A stretch of 33,455 nucleotides of DNA from contig NZ_JACJLQ010000037.1 in assembly GCF_016902295.1 (NCBI RefSeq), positions 1-33,455 on the forward strand. The letters run 5' to 3'. Source of the DNA: Bacteroides caecigallinarum (GTDB taxonomy: Bacteria > Bacteroidota > Bacteroidia > Bacteroidales > Bacteroidaceae). Below are positions 17,061 to 25,027 of the stretch, in pieces (within the stretch, counting starts at the first letter, position 1; each line of letters opens with the position of its first letter). The notes below the pieces were generated by a model. The model worked only from the letters and a program-made list of their open reading frames with translations, ran no database searches and was not told the origin of the DNA. The position numbers were made by a program, and so were the translations under genes.

Positions 17061-19412
17061 ATGAATCAACTAAAGAACCTTTTTATTGCGTCAGCATTAT
17101 GTGTAGGTGTGAGCTCGTGTGGCGTATCGGAGAAAAGAGTTCCAGCTGCCATTCCATCGGATCCAGAGATTGAGGCCAACATAAAGGAATGGCTTGGAAA
17201 GATGACCTTAGAGGAAAAGATAGGTCAGATGTGTGAAATAACAATAGATGTGGTAAGCGATTTTGAGGAAAGCAAGAAGCATGGCTTTGTGCTTAATCCT
17301 GCTATGCTTGACACGGTAATAGGGAAATATAAGGTAGGCTCATTGCTTAATGTACCTTTGAGTATAGCACAGACCAAGGAGAAATGGGCTGAGGCAATAA
17401 AGCAGATCCAGGACATCTCCATGAAGGAAATAGGAATCCCCTGTATATATGGTGTTGACCAGATACATGGAACGACCTATACCCTTGGCGGTACAATGTT
17501 TCCACAAGGTATAAACATGGCTTCTTCGTTTAACCGTGATCTTGTCCGTAAGGGAGCAGAAATCTCTGCTTACGAGACCAAGGCCGGATGTATTCCATGG
17601 ACATATGCACCTGTTGTTGATCTGGGACGTGACCCACGCTGGTCGCGTATGTGGGAGAACTATGGTGAGGACTGCTATGTAAATGCCGAGATGGGTAAGG
17701 CGGCTGTTGTCGGTTTTCAGGGAGAAGATCCCAACCACATCGGTGAGTATAATGTAGCTGCTTGTATGAAACACTATATGGGATATGGTGTTCCTGTATC
17801 CGGCAAGGACCGTACACCATCGTCAATATCACGCAGCGACATGCGCGAGAAACATTTCGCTCCATTCCTTGCTGCTGTTCGTAACGGAGCATTGAGCGTG
17901 ATGGTCAATTCCGGAGTTGACAACGGTATGCCTTTCCATGCCAACCGTGAGTTCCTGACCGAATGGCTGAAAGAAGACTTGAATTGGGACGGTATGATTG
18001 TTACCGACTGGGCAGATATCAACAATCTCTGTACGCGTGACCATATTGCGGCTACCAAGAAGGAAGCAATAAAGATAGCAATCAACGCAGGTATAGACAT
18101 GTCTATGGTTCCATACGAGGTAAGTTTCTGTACTTATCTGAAAGAACTTGTAGAAGAGGGTGAGGTTCCAATGAGTAGAATAGACGATGCTGTATCACGT
18201 GTTCTACGCCTTAAATACCGTTTGGGACTGTTTGAGAATCCATATTGGGATATCAATAAGTATGACAAGTTCGGTTCTGCAGAGTTCGCTGCAGTCGCTC
18301 TTCAGGCAGCCGAAGAGTCAGAAGTGCTTCTAAAGAACGATAACAATATACTTCCAATAAAGAAAGGTAAGAAAATTCTTCTGACAGGTCCTAATGCCAA
18401 TTCCATGCGATGTCTCAATGGCGGATGGTCATACAGCTGGCAGGGGCACCGTGCCGATGAATGTGCCCAGGCATATAATACCATATACGAGGCATTTTGC
18501 AACAAGTATGGCAAGGAGAATATCATTTATGAACCTGGTGTTACATATGCCCCATATAAGAATGACAACTGGTGGGAGGAGAATGCTCCTGAGATAGGCA
18601 AGGCAGTATCGGCTGCTTCACGTGCCGATGTAATAGTGGCATGTATAGGTGAGAATTCCTATTGTGAGACTCCTGGAAATCTTACCGATCTTACCCTTTC
18701 GGAAAATCAGCGTAATCTTGTAAAAGCACTTGCAAAGACAGGTAAACCTATTGTATTGGTATTGAATCAGGGACGTCCGCGTATCATAAACGATATAGAA
18801 CCGTTGGCACAGGGAGTTATAAACGTGATGCTTCCAAGTAACTATGGTGGCGACGCTTTGGCAAATCTGATGTCGGGTGATGCCAACTTCAGTGCCAAAA
18901 TGCCGTTTACATATCCTAAATATATCAATGCATTGGCAACATACGATTACAAGCCTTGTGAGAATTTGGGTCAGATGGGTGGTAACTATAACTATGATTC
19001 AGTTATGGATGTTCAGTGGCCGTTCGGTTTCGGATTGAGCTATACTACCTATAGCTATGAAAATCTTCGTGCAGACAAGACTACGTTTACAGCCGGTGAT
19101 GAAATAACAGTATCTGTAGATGTAACAAATACCGGAAGTGTTGCAGGTAAGGAACCGGTTCTTCTTTTCTCAAAGGATATGGTTGCCAGCAGTACTCCTG
19201 ACAACATCCGTCTGCGTAACTTTGAGAAGGTTTCATTACAGCCTGGTGAGACGAAGACCGTAATCATGAAGATAAAGGGCAGTGACCTAGCCTTTGTTGG
19301 TTATGACGGCAAGTGGCGTTTGGAGAAAGGTGACTTCAAGCTTAAATGTGGCGATAAGTGGATTGATATTGATTGCACAGAAACAAAGATTTGGGATACT
19401 CCTAATATATAA
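17061..19412 (+). CDS. GH3 beta-glucosidase lipoprotein (BoGH3B-like)
   Basis: Glycoside hydrolase family 3 enzyme of 783 residues. A lipoprotein signal ends in VSSC (Cys20). The barrel has [16 protein letters not shown] (126-141), MKHYMGYG and nucleophile Asp316 in [13 protein letters not shown]3 C-terminal domain (about 425-615) contains the [13 protein letters not shown] loop expected to carry the acid/base, followed by a fibronectin-III-like end (about 658-763). It resembles Bacteroides ovatus GH3B of the xyloglucan locus more than it resembles the other GH3 in this window. I chose the ATG at 17061 because it gives a clean lipoprotein signal; the in-frame ATG at 17037 lies inside the inverted repeat. 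It is divergent from the GH31 operon and likely completes glucan backbone trimming. Confidence 0.9.
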   Translation: MNQLKNLFIASALCVGVSSCGVSEKRVPAAIPSDPEIEANIKEWLGKMTLEEKIGQMCEITIDVVSDFEESKKHGFVLNPAMLDTVIGKYKVGSLLNVPLSIAQTKEKWAEAIKQIQDISMKEIGIPCIYGVDQIHGTTYTLGGTMFPQGINMASSFNRDLVRKGAEISAYETKAGCIPWTYAPVVDLGRDPRWSRMWENYGEDCYVNAEMGKAAVVGFQGEDPNHIGEYNVAACMKHYMGYGVPVSGKDRTPSSISRSDMREKHFAPFLAAVRNGALSVMVNSGVDNGMPFHANREFLTEWLKEDLNWDGMIVTDWADINNLCTRDHIAATKKEAIKIAINAGIDMSMVPYEVSFCTYLKELVEEGEVPMSRIDDAVSRVLRLKYRLGLFENPYWDINKYDKFGSAEFAAVALQAAEESEVLLKNDNNILPIKKGKKILLTGPNANSMRCLNGGWSYSWQGHRADECAQAYNTIYEAFCNKYGKENIIYEPGVTYAPYKNDNWWEENAPEIGKAVSAASRADVIVACIGENSYCETPGNLTDLTLSENQRNLVKALAKTGKPIVLVLNQGRPRIINDIEPLAQGVINVMLPSNYGGDALANLMSGDANFSAKMPFTYPKYINALATYDYKPCENLGQMGGNYNYDSVMDVQWPFGFGLSYTTYSYENLRADKTTFTAGDEITVSVDVTNTGSVAGKEPVLLFSKDMVASSTPDNIRLRNFEKVSLQPGETKTVIMKIKGSDLAFVGYDGKWRLEKGDFKLKCGDKWIDIDCTETKIWDTPNI

Positions 19413-19413
19413 A

Positions 19414-19450
19414 TAACAAAAGACTCCAGCATTGCTGGAGTCTTTTGTTA
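19414..19450. terminator. Bidirectional terminator between GH3 and miaB
   Basis: Perfect 17-bp arms (19414-19430 and 19434-19450) with a 3-nt loop. One arm contains the miaB stop codon (19448-19450). A-rich and T-rich arm ends give U-tracts in both directions. Confidence 0.93.
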
Positions 19451-20821
19451 TTCAGTAACCTCAACACCTTTAAGCGTTGCCGAGCTTGATTCTGTAATCT
19501 TTACTTTTACGAAATCACCTATACGGTGTGAACCTCTGTCGAACACCACAACCTTGTTCTGCTCTGTACGTCCAAAAAGCTGGTCTTTCGAACGTTTTGA
19601 AACACCTTCCGCAAGAACTTCGAATGTTTTACCTACATCCTTTGCATTGCTCTCTGCAGAAAGCTGGTTCTGCAACTCAATCATTTCGTTCAGGCGTCTT
19701 ATCTTGGTCTCTTCAGGAACATTGTCAGGAAGGTTCTTCGATGCGTATGTACCAGGTCTTTCAGAATACTTGAACATGAAGGCCGAGTCGTATTCACATT
19801 CTCGCATCAGAGACAACGACATCTGATGGTCTTCTTCTGTTTCGCTGTGGAAGCCTGAGAATATATCAGTACTAAGTCCGCAGTCAGGGATTATGCGGCG
19901 TATGGCCTCTACTCTTTCGAGATACCATTCGCGTGTATATTTTCTGTTCATCAGTTTCAGTATGCGTGAGCTTCCGCTCTGTACAGGCAGGTGGATATGC
20001 TTGCAAACGTTTGGCACTTCAGCAATGACATGTAGAGTCTCGTCGCTCATATCCTTTGGATGTGATGTAGTGAAACGTACTCTCATTCCCGGTACTGTTT
20101 CTGCTACCAGACGGAGGAGCATAGGGAATGTCACGACTTCACCGTCTTTTTCGAAGCGGTATGAATTGACGTTCTGCCCCAGGAGAGTTACTTCTTTGTA
20201 GCCTTTCTTTTCCAGGTCGCGTACCTCGTTCAGTATGCTTTCTACGTCACGGCTTCTTTCGCGTCCTCTTGTATAAGGCACAATACAGTAATGGCAGAAA
20301 TTGTTGCATCCGCGCATTATTGATACAAATCCTGAGATGTGGTTGCCGCAGATACGCGAAGGAATGACATCGCGGTAGGTTTCTGTAGTTGACAGTTCCA
20401 CGTTGATAGCTTTTTCTCCTGCTTCTACCGATGCTATCAGCTCCGGAAGTGTGAGATAAGCGTCAGGTCCTGCCACGAGATCAACGTGGTGGTTTTCTAT
20501 AAGATCGTTTTTTACACGTTCTGCCATGCATCCGAGAACTCCTACAATCAGATGTTTTCTTTTCTTCTTCAGAGAATGGAAAAACTCAAGGCGGTTAAGG
20601 ATTTTCTGTTCCGCATTGTCTCTGATTGAACAAGTGTTCATAAATACAGCGTCAGCCTCTTCAAGGGTTTCGCATGGAGAATAGCCTGCCATTTGCATGA
20701 TAGATGCTATCACTTCGCTGTCTGCCACATTCATTTGGCATCCGTAAGTTTCGATGAACAGTTTCTTGCTGTCCTGTTCAGTTGCAGATTTTAAGTCTGC
20801 TCCTGTTGCTTCTTTAGTCAT
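19448..20821 (-). CDS. miaB: tRNA-2-methylthio-N6-dimethylallyladenosine synthase
   Basis: MiaB is a radical-SAM methylthiotransferase that adds a 2-methylthio group to i6A37 of tRNAs reading UNN codons. All domains are visible. The N-terminal UPF0004 domain has auxiliary-cluster cysteines Cys28 (ETYGCQMN), Cys64 (NTCSIRDNA) and Cys98 (VLGCMAER). The radical-SAM core has Cys172, Cys176 and Cys179 (MRGCNNFCHYCIVPY). A TRAM domain lies near the C-terminus (about 385-457). The 457 residues are normal. The start ATGACTAAAG is echoed 253 nt upstream, and a dispersed repeat begins 31 nt upstream. The gene is divergent from the CoA-transferase gene and convergent with GH3, sharing its terminator. 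Confidence 0.96.
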   Translation of the reverse strand: MTKEATGADLKSATEQDSKKLFIETYGCQMNVADSEVIASIMQMAGYSPCETLEEADAVFMNTCSIRDNAEQKILNRLEFFHSLKKKRKHLIVGVLGCMAERVKNDLIENHHVDLVAGPDAYLTLPELIASVEAGEKAINVELSTTETYRDVIPSRICGNHISGFVSIMRGCNNFCHYCIVPYTRGRERSRDVESILNEVRDLEKKGYKEVTLLGQNVNSYRFEKDGEVVTFPMLLRLVAETVPGMRVRFTTSHPKDMSDETLHVIAEVPNVCKHIHLPVQSGSSRILKLMNRKYTREWYLERVEAIRRIIPDCGLSTDIFSGFHSETEEDHQMSLSLMRECEYDSAFMFKYSERPGTYASKNLPDNVPEETKIRRLNEMIELQNQLSAESNAKDVGKTFEVLAEGVSKRSKDQLFGRTEQNKVVVFDRGSHRIGDFVKVKITESSSATLKGVEVTE

Positions 20822-20839
20822 ATTATATTAATTTACTGA

Positions 20840-21073
20840 TTAAAACTTCTGCAAAGATAGTGCAAACCGAGCGAAACACAAAGTGGAAACAAGGTTTTCG
20901 ACTTTTGATCCCGGAGTATAGTCTATCTTGTTAAAAGACACAGGTTTATATGTAACATCACGAATGTCCTGTTTTCTTGAATTAAATGACCTGATGTTTT
21001 GATTCGAATGACAAACCGTTTTTTTACCTTTCTGATGTTCTTCATTTCCTGAATTGAGGTTTCCTTTAGTCAT
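20840..21073 (-). CDS. Doubtful 77-residue ORF overlapping a dispersed repeat
   Basis: This open frame on the miaB strand ends 18 nt before miaB. Its C-terminal part (STLCFARFALSLQKF) is simply the translation of the repeat at 20853-20940. No domain is recognised, and the composition (Asn, Lys, Ser and Gln rich) is not that of a clear protein. Its ATG context nearly copies that of miaB. It could be a leader peptide read before miaB, but is more likely a spurious frame. Confidence 0.15.
   Translation of the reverse strand: MTKGNLNSGNEEHQKGKKTVCHSNQNIRSFNSRKQDIRDVTYKPVSFNKIDYTPGSKVENLVSTLCFARFALSLQKF
20853..20940 (+). repeat. Dispersed repeat copy 1 (inverted AAGATAG/CTATCTT ends)
   Basis: AAGATAG (20854-20860) and CTATCTT (20923-20929) are inverted ends. 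The first 32 nt (20853-20884) match the reverse complement of 33336-33367 at 30 of 32 positions. The tail, including TAAAAGACA, also corresponds to 33291-33308. This copy has about 11 extra nt in the middle. It lies between miaB and its probable promoter region. Confidence 0.85.
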
Positions 21074-21120
21074 ATTGTATAAAAAACATGTTTTTCATCA
21101 TAAATATGTCACAAAAAGTA

Positions 21121-21149
21121 TTGGATTTGATGTTTTTTTTCTAATTTTG
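21121..21149 (+). promoter_or_regulatory. Sigma-ABfr-type promoter of the CoA-transferase gene
   Basis: TAATTTTG (21142-21149) matches TAnnTTTG fully, and TTG (21121-21123) lies 18 nt upstream. The predicted 5' UTR is roughly 55 nt. The rest of the 390-nt gap between miaB and this gene holds the dispersed repeat and a duplicated miaB start context. Confidence 0.6.
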
Positions 21150-21211
21150 AACGACTTCAGAAAAAATATATGGGTTTCTAATACAAACAATACTTTTAAA
21201 AACACAATATT

Positions 21212-22711
21212 ATGAGCTATAGATTTATGACAGCGGCAGAAGCTGCAAGTTTTATAAAAGATGGTGATGTCATCGGATTGAGTGGTTTTACTCCTGCCGG
21301 AACTCCTAAGGCTGTTACTGCTGAATTGGCAAAAATAGCAGAAGAAAAGCATTCCAGAGGTGAACAGTTTAAGGTTAGTGTTCTTACGGGAGCATCTACG
21401 GGTGATTCGTGTGATGGCGTTTTAGTACGTGCCAATGCTCTTGATTTCAGGGCACCATATACCACAAATACAGATTTCCGTAAGGCTTGCAATAGCGGAC
21501 AGGTTAAGTATTCAGATATACACTTGTCTCAGATGGCCCAGCGGATACGTTCAGGTTTTATGGGTAAGGTGAATGTCGCTATAATGGAGGCTTGCGAACT
21601 TACTGCCGACGGGCGTATATACCTCACTGCCGGTGTAGGTATTTCTCCTACTGTTGCACGTCTGGCTGATATAGTAATTGTGGAACTGAATGCTGCGCAT
21701 AACAAGAACAGCCTGATGGGTATGCACGATATATATGAACTTGAACGTCCGCCATATCGCCGCCCAATAATGATAGAGCATGCAAACGACCGTATTGGTT
21801 CGCATTATATAAAGGTTGATCCTGCAAAGATTGTTGCTGTTGTCGAGGTGAATATTCCTGATGAGGCCCGTGGTTTCCACGATCCTGATCCTATTACTGA
21901 TAAAATTGGTCAGAACGTAGCCGACTTCCTTGTTAACGATTTGCGTAGGGGTATTATCCCTTCTACTTTCCTGCCACTTCAGTCGGGAGTTGGTAATATT
22001 GCGAATGCTGTATTGAGCGCTCTTGGAAAGAATCCTGATGTCCCTGCGTTCGAAATGTACACAGAAGTCATTCAGAATTCTGTTATCGACCTTATAAAGG
22101 CTGGTAGAATAAAATTCGGTAGTACATGTTCGTTGAGTGTGACAAACGACTGTCTGCAGGATATCTATGATAATATTGATTTCTTCCGCGACAAGCTTGT
22201 ATTGCGTCCTTCGGAAATTTCCAACTGTCCGGAAGTTGTACGCCGATTGGGAGTTATATCCATGAACACTGCCATCGAAGCCGATATATACGGAAACGTA
22301 AACTCTACACATATCTGTGGTACTAAGATGATGAACGGAATCGGTGGCTCCGGCGACTTTACAAGAAGTGCATATATTTCAATTTTCTCTTGTCCTTCTA
22401 CCGCTAAAGGTGGTTGTATCAGTTCTATTGTTCCTATGGTTTCACATCAGGATCACAGCGAACATTCAGTAAACGTTATTATTACAGAACAGGGTATAGC
22501 CGATTTGCGTGGTAAGAGTCCTATGGAACGTGCCAAGACTGTTATCGAGAATTGTGCTCATCCTGACTACAAGCAGTTATTGTGGGATTATCTTAAGATT
22601 GCAAACAAGGGACAGACCAACCACAGCCTTTCTGCAGCGCTGGGAATGCATGAAGTATTCCTTGATAAGGGAGATATGCGTCTGACTGACTGGGGAGAAT
22701 TTAAGAATTAA
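21212..22711 (+). CDS. Succinyl-CoA:acetate CoA-transferase / acetyl-CoA hydrolase family
   Basis: This 499-residue class I CoA-transferase belongs to the acetyl-CoA hydrolase/transferase group (Cat1/AarC-like). Catalytic Glu285 lies in MYTEVIQNSVIDL. The oxyanion and CoA-site segments IYGNVNSTHICGTKMMNG and GIGGSGDF follow, and the C-terminal VNVIITEQGIADLRGKSP is typical. Members move CoA between succinate and acetate (or propionate). In fermenting Bacteroidales this would link acetate, succinate and propionate formation and save ATP. It is cytoplasmic. It is monocistronic, with its own promoter and a terminator at 22726-22769. Whether it prefers acetate, propionate or butyrate cannot be read from the sequence. 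Confidence 0.9.
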   Translation: MSYRFMTAAEAASFIKDGDVIGLSGFTPAGTPKAVTAELAKIAEEKHSRGEQFKVSVLTGASTGDSCDGVLVRANALDFRAPYTTNTDFRKACNSGQVKYSDIHLSQMAQRIRSGFMGKVNVAIMEACELTADGRIYLTAGVGISPTVARLADIVIVELNAAHNKNSLMGMHDIYELERPPYRRPIMIEHANDRIGSHYIKVDPAKIVAVVEVNIPDEARGFHDPDPITDKIGQNVADFLVNDLRRGIIPSTFLPLQSGVGNIANAVLSALGKNPDVPAFEMYTEVIQNSVIDLIKAGRIKFGSTCSLSVTNDCLQDIYDNIDFFRDKLVLRPSEISNCPEVVRRLGVISMNTAIEADIYGNVNSTHICGTKMMNGIGGSGDFTRSAYISIFSCPSTAKGGCISSIVPMVSHQDHSEHSVNVIITEQGIADLRGKSPMERAKTVIENCAHPDYKQLLWDYLKIANKGQTNHSLSAALGMHEVFLDKGDMRLTDWGEFKN

Positions 22712-22725
22712 TTAAATAATCATTG

Positions 22726-22769
22726 AAGAGGATATATGGAATAATTGTGTTCATGTATCCTCTTTTTTT
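22726..22769 (+). terminator. Terminator after the CoA-transferase gene
   Basis: Arms 22726-22738 and 22752-22764 pair over 13 bp with one G-U, followed by a T-run to 22769. The next gene starts only 20 nt later, so some read-through or attenuation is possible. Confidence 0.8.
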
Positions 22770-22788
22770 ATATAACCGGGCTTAAGCT

Positions 22789-24825
22789 ATGTGGTTGAGG
22801 AATGTGTATTTTATAACAGTGTGCCTGTTTGGATTTTTAGTTGGGAATGCCATTGAATTAAATAGATATAATGTGTCAGCTACGATTTCATTGAAAGTCC
22901 CAGGCAAAGATGCTGTGAGTTATCCTTTGGCCTTGCATGAGGTTGGAGGGAGCAGATTGGATTACAACCTTGTGAGTAGTAAGGAAATACCTGTAACTTT
23001 ATCCCAGAAAGTAGAGAAAGTATCTGGTAATATACGTCTGACATTATCTGTTCTGGCTTTAGAAGATATATATTTTAATTTTGGTGAGCTTGTAACGACA
23101 GAGTCCAAACATGATGATTGTTTGTTTTATATGCCCGGCTTTTGGTATCGTAAGAATTTGCGCTCACCGAAGAAAGCGCCATCATTCCATTCATCAGACA
23201 GTTGGATAGTACGTGAGGACAGGTTAAGCACACCTTTGACTTCAATATTCGATGAGAAAAGCAACAGACTATATTCTGTAATAAGAATAGATGGTTTTGA
23301 GTCGGACGCTATCGCTTCAGGAAATAAGGGAGAAGTGATGCTTTCAGGTAAAACATCTGTGGGATATACAGGATTTAAGAATCTTGAAGGAAAAGCCTCA
23401 TTGTCTTTTGGATATCCATATAAGGAAGCTCCATATACATATATCAGGAAACTGACATTAGCGCCACCTGTTACTGCTTATCAGTATCTTAAAAAAGGAG
23501 ATGGCATGAAGCTGGTCTGGGAAATAAGAGAAAGAAGTGCTGAAGACTTTGCAGATTGTGTAAAGTCCTTATGGGAATATAGTTATGATGTTTATAAACC
23601 ATTACCTGTCGATGAATCATATACCGACGACAGGATGAAAGAAGTCTTGAGCAATTTCTTTGTAGAGAGTTTTGTCGGTGATAAAAATGTCAAATATTAC
23701 TCCGGAGTCGAGCTGAATACAGCTACATGCGATAAGACCGGTATGGCGGAAGTCGGTTTTGTAGGACGTACTCTGTTGAATGCATTTAATGCTTTGGAAT
23801 ATGGTGAAAGTATGCGGCGCGATGATCTGATAACAAATGCCAGATCTGTTTTTGATTCTTATCTGGCTCATGGCTTCTCTAAGAAAGGCTTTTTCAACGA
23901 GGTAATTGATTTCAAACGCAATTCCATCAATTCTGTTCATAGCATACGCCGCCAGTCGGAAGGAGTTTATGCTGTTCTGTATTATCTGAATTATGAAAGG
24001 AAGCATGGACGCAGACACATGGAGTGGGAGATGAAAATCAGGCACATGCTCGATATGTTTGTAAAACTTCAAAAAAAGAATGGCCGTTTCCCAAGAAAAT
24101 TTAAAGATAATTTTTCCGCTGTTGATAAAAGTGGAGGTAGCACGGCTTCTGCTACTCTGCCATTGGTTATGGGTTATAAATATTTTAATGATATAAACTA
24201 TCTGGAAGCAGCTAAGCGTTCCGTAAACTATCTTGAAAAAGAGGTAATATCAAGGTCGGATTATTTTTCATCTACCCTTGATGCGAATTGTGAGGACAAG
24301 GAGGCTTCGTTATATGCTTCTACTGCGGCCTATTATCTTGCTCTTGTTACGGAAGGAGAAGAAAGACGGCATTATGCAGATTTGGCTAAGAAATCCGCTT
24401 ATTTTGCATTGTCATGGTATTATACTTGGGATGTGCCTTTCGCTGAGGGACAGATGCTCGGTGAAGTCGGACTGAAAACACGTGGTTGGGGAAATGTTTC
24501 TGCCGAGAATAATCATATCGATGTTTTTGTATTCGATTTTGCGGATGTCCTCAGATGGTTGTCGAAGGAATATAATGAACCGCGTTTCTCTGAATTCGCA
24601 GATGTTATGAACACTTCAATGCGGCAATTGCTGCCTTATGAAGGACACATGTGTGATATAGCAAAAGTTGGATTTTATCCTGAAGTTGTCCAGCATACAA
24701 ATTGGGATTATGGCAAAAACGGTAAAGGACACTATAATGATATTTTTGCTCCCGGATGGGTAGTCGCATCTTTATGGGAATTGCTTACACCTGGTAGGGC
24801 GGAAAAATTTTTGGAATCGGAGTAA
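22789..24825 (+). CDS. Exported protein of unknown family, possible alpha/alpha-barrel glycosidase or lyase
   Basis: I do not recognise this 678-residue protein. It has a Sec signal peptide (MWLRNVYFITVCLFGFLVGN, cut near Ala21). A beta-rich N-terminal region (about 25-245) holds a Trp/Tyr/Arg-rich stretch, MPGFWYRKNLRSP (115-127). From about 250 on it is helical, with helix-pair repeats of aromatic and small residues, as in (alpha/alpha)6 barrels. Conserved-looking acidic and aromatic clusters are LDANCEDKEASLY (497-509), SWYYTWDVPFAEGQ (542-555), TRGWGNVSAENNHIDVF (564-580) and VVQHTNWDYG (633-642). This layout suggests a periplasmic carbohydrate-active enzyme; that is inference, and no catalytic residue is proven. 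It is flanked by terminators on both sides, is monocistronic, and has no SusC/SusD or regulator nearby. The start at 22789 is the only one that gives a full signal peptide. Confidence 0.85.
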   Translation: MWLRNVYFITVCLFGFLVGNAIELNRYNVSATISLKVPGKDAVSYPLALHEVGGSRLDYNLVSSKEIPVTLSQKVEKVSGNIRLTLSVLALEDIYFNFGELVTTESKHDDCLFYMPGFWYRKNLRSPKKAPSFHSSDSWIVREDRLSTPLTSIFDEKSNRLYSVIRIDGFESDAIASGNKGEVMLSGKTSVGYTGFKNLEGKASLSFGYPYKEAPYTYIRKLTLAPPVTAYQYLKKGDGMKLVWEIRERSAEDFADCVKSLWEYSYDVYKPLPVDESYTDDRMKEVLSNFFVESFVGDKNVKYYSGVELNTATCDKTGMAEVGFVGRTLLNAFNALEYGESMRRDDLITNARSVFDSYLAHGFSKKGFFNEVIDFKRNSINSVHSIRRQSEGVYAVLYYLNYERKHGRRHMEWEMKIRHMLDMFVKLQKKNGRFPRKFKDNFSAVDKSGGSTASATLPLVMGYKYFNDINYLEAAKRSVNYLEKEVISRSDYFSSTLDANCEDKEASLYASTAAYYLALVTEGEERRHYADLAKKSAYFALSWYYTWDVPFAEGQMLGEVGLKTRGWGNVSAENNHIDVFVFDFADVLRWLSKEYNEPRFSEFADVMNTSMRQLLPYEGHMCDIAKVGFYPEVVQHTNWDYGKNGKGHYNDIFAPGWVVASLWELLTPGRAEKFLESE

Positions 24826-24871
24826 TCATCGTTTGAATATAGAATATTAAAGCGCTTTAGGATAAATGTTG

Positions 24872-24924
24872 GCAGCGACAAGAAATTTTGTATATAATAC
24901 TTTTTTATCTTGTCGCTGCTTTTT
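24872..24924 (+). terminator. Terminator after the unknown exported protein
   Basis: Perfect 12-bp arms 24872-24883 and 24908-24919 with a 24-nt loop, followed by a T-run (24920-24924). Confidence 0.75.
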
Positions 24925-24942
24925 GTTTTCATTCTATTGCCT

Positions 24943-24977
24943 TTTGGAGTATCTTTATTTTTTTTATTGTATCTTTG
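24943..24977 (+). promoter_or_regulatory. Sigma-ABfr-type promoter of leuS
   Basis: TATCTTTG (24970-24977) is a perfect TAnnTTTG box. TTTG (24943-24946) lies 23 nt upstream, slightly far. Transcription would start near 24984, about 44 nt before the ATG. No T-box or other leader structure is evident. Confidence 0.6.
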
Positions 24978-25027
24978 CGGACAAATTGGATAAATAACGT
25001 AAAATCAAATATATAAAGTACATCGCT

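Noticed and set aside
21551..22312. A 253-codon minus-strand frame opposite the CoA-transferase gene
   Set aside because: It is the mirror of a conserved coding sequence, with Tyr/Asn/Arg-rich composition typical of antisense translation and no recognisable family.
24826..25027. A possible T-box or other riboswitch leader for leuS
   Set aside because: The predicted 5' UTR is only about 44 nt, and no stem, specifier loop or T-box-like sequence is visible.
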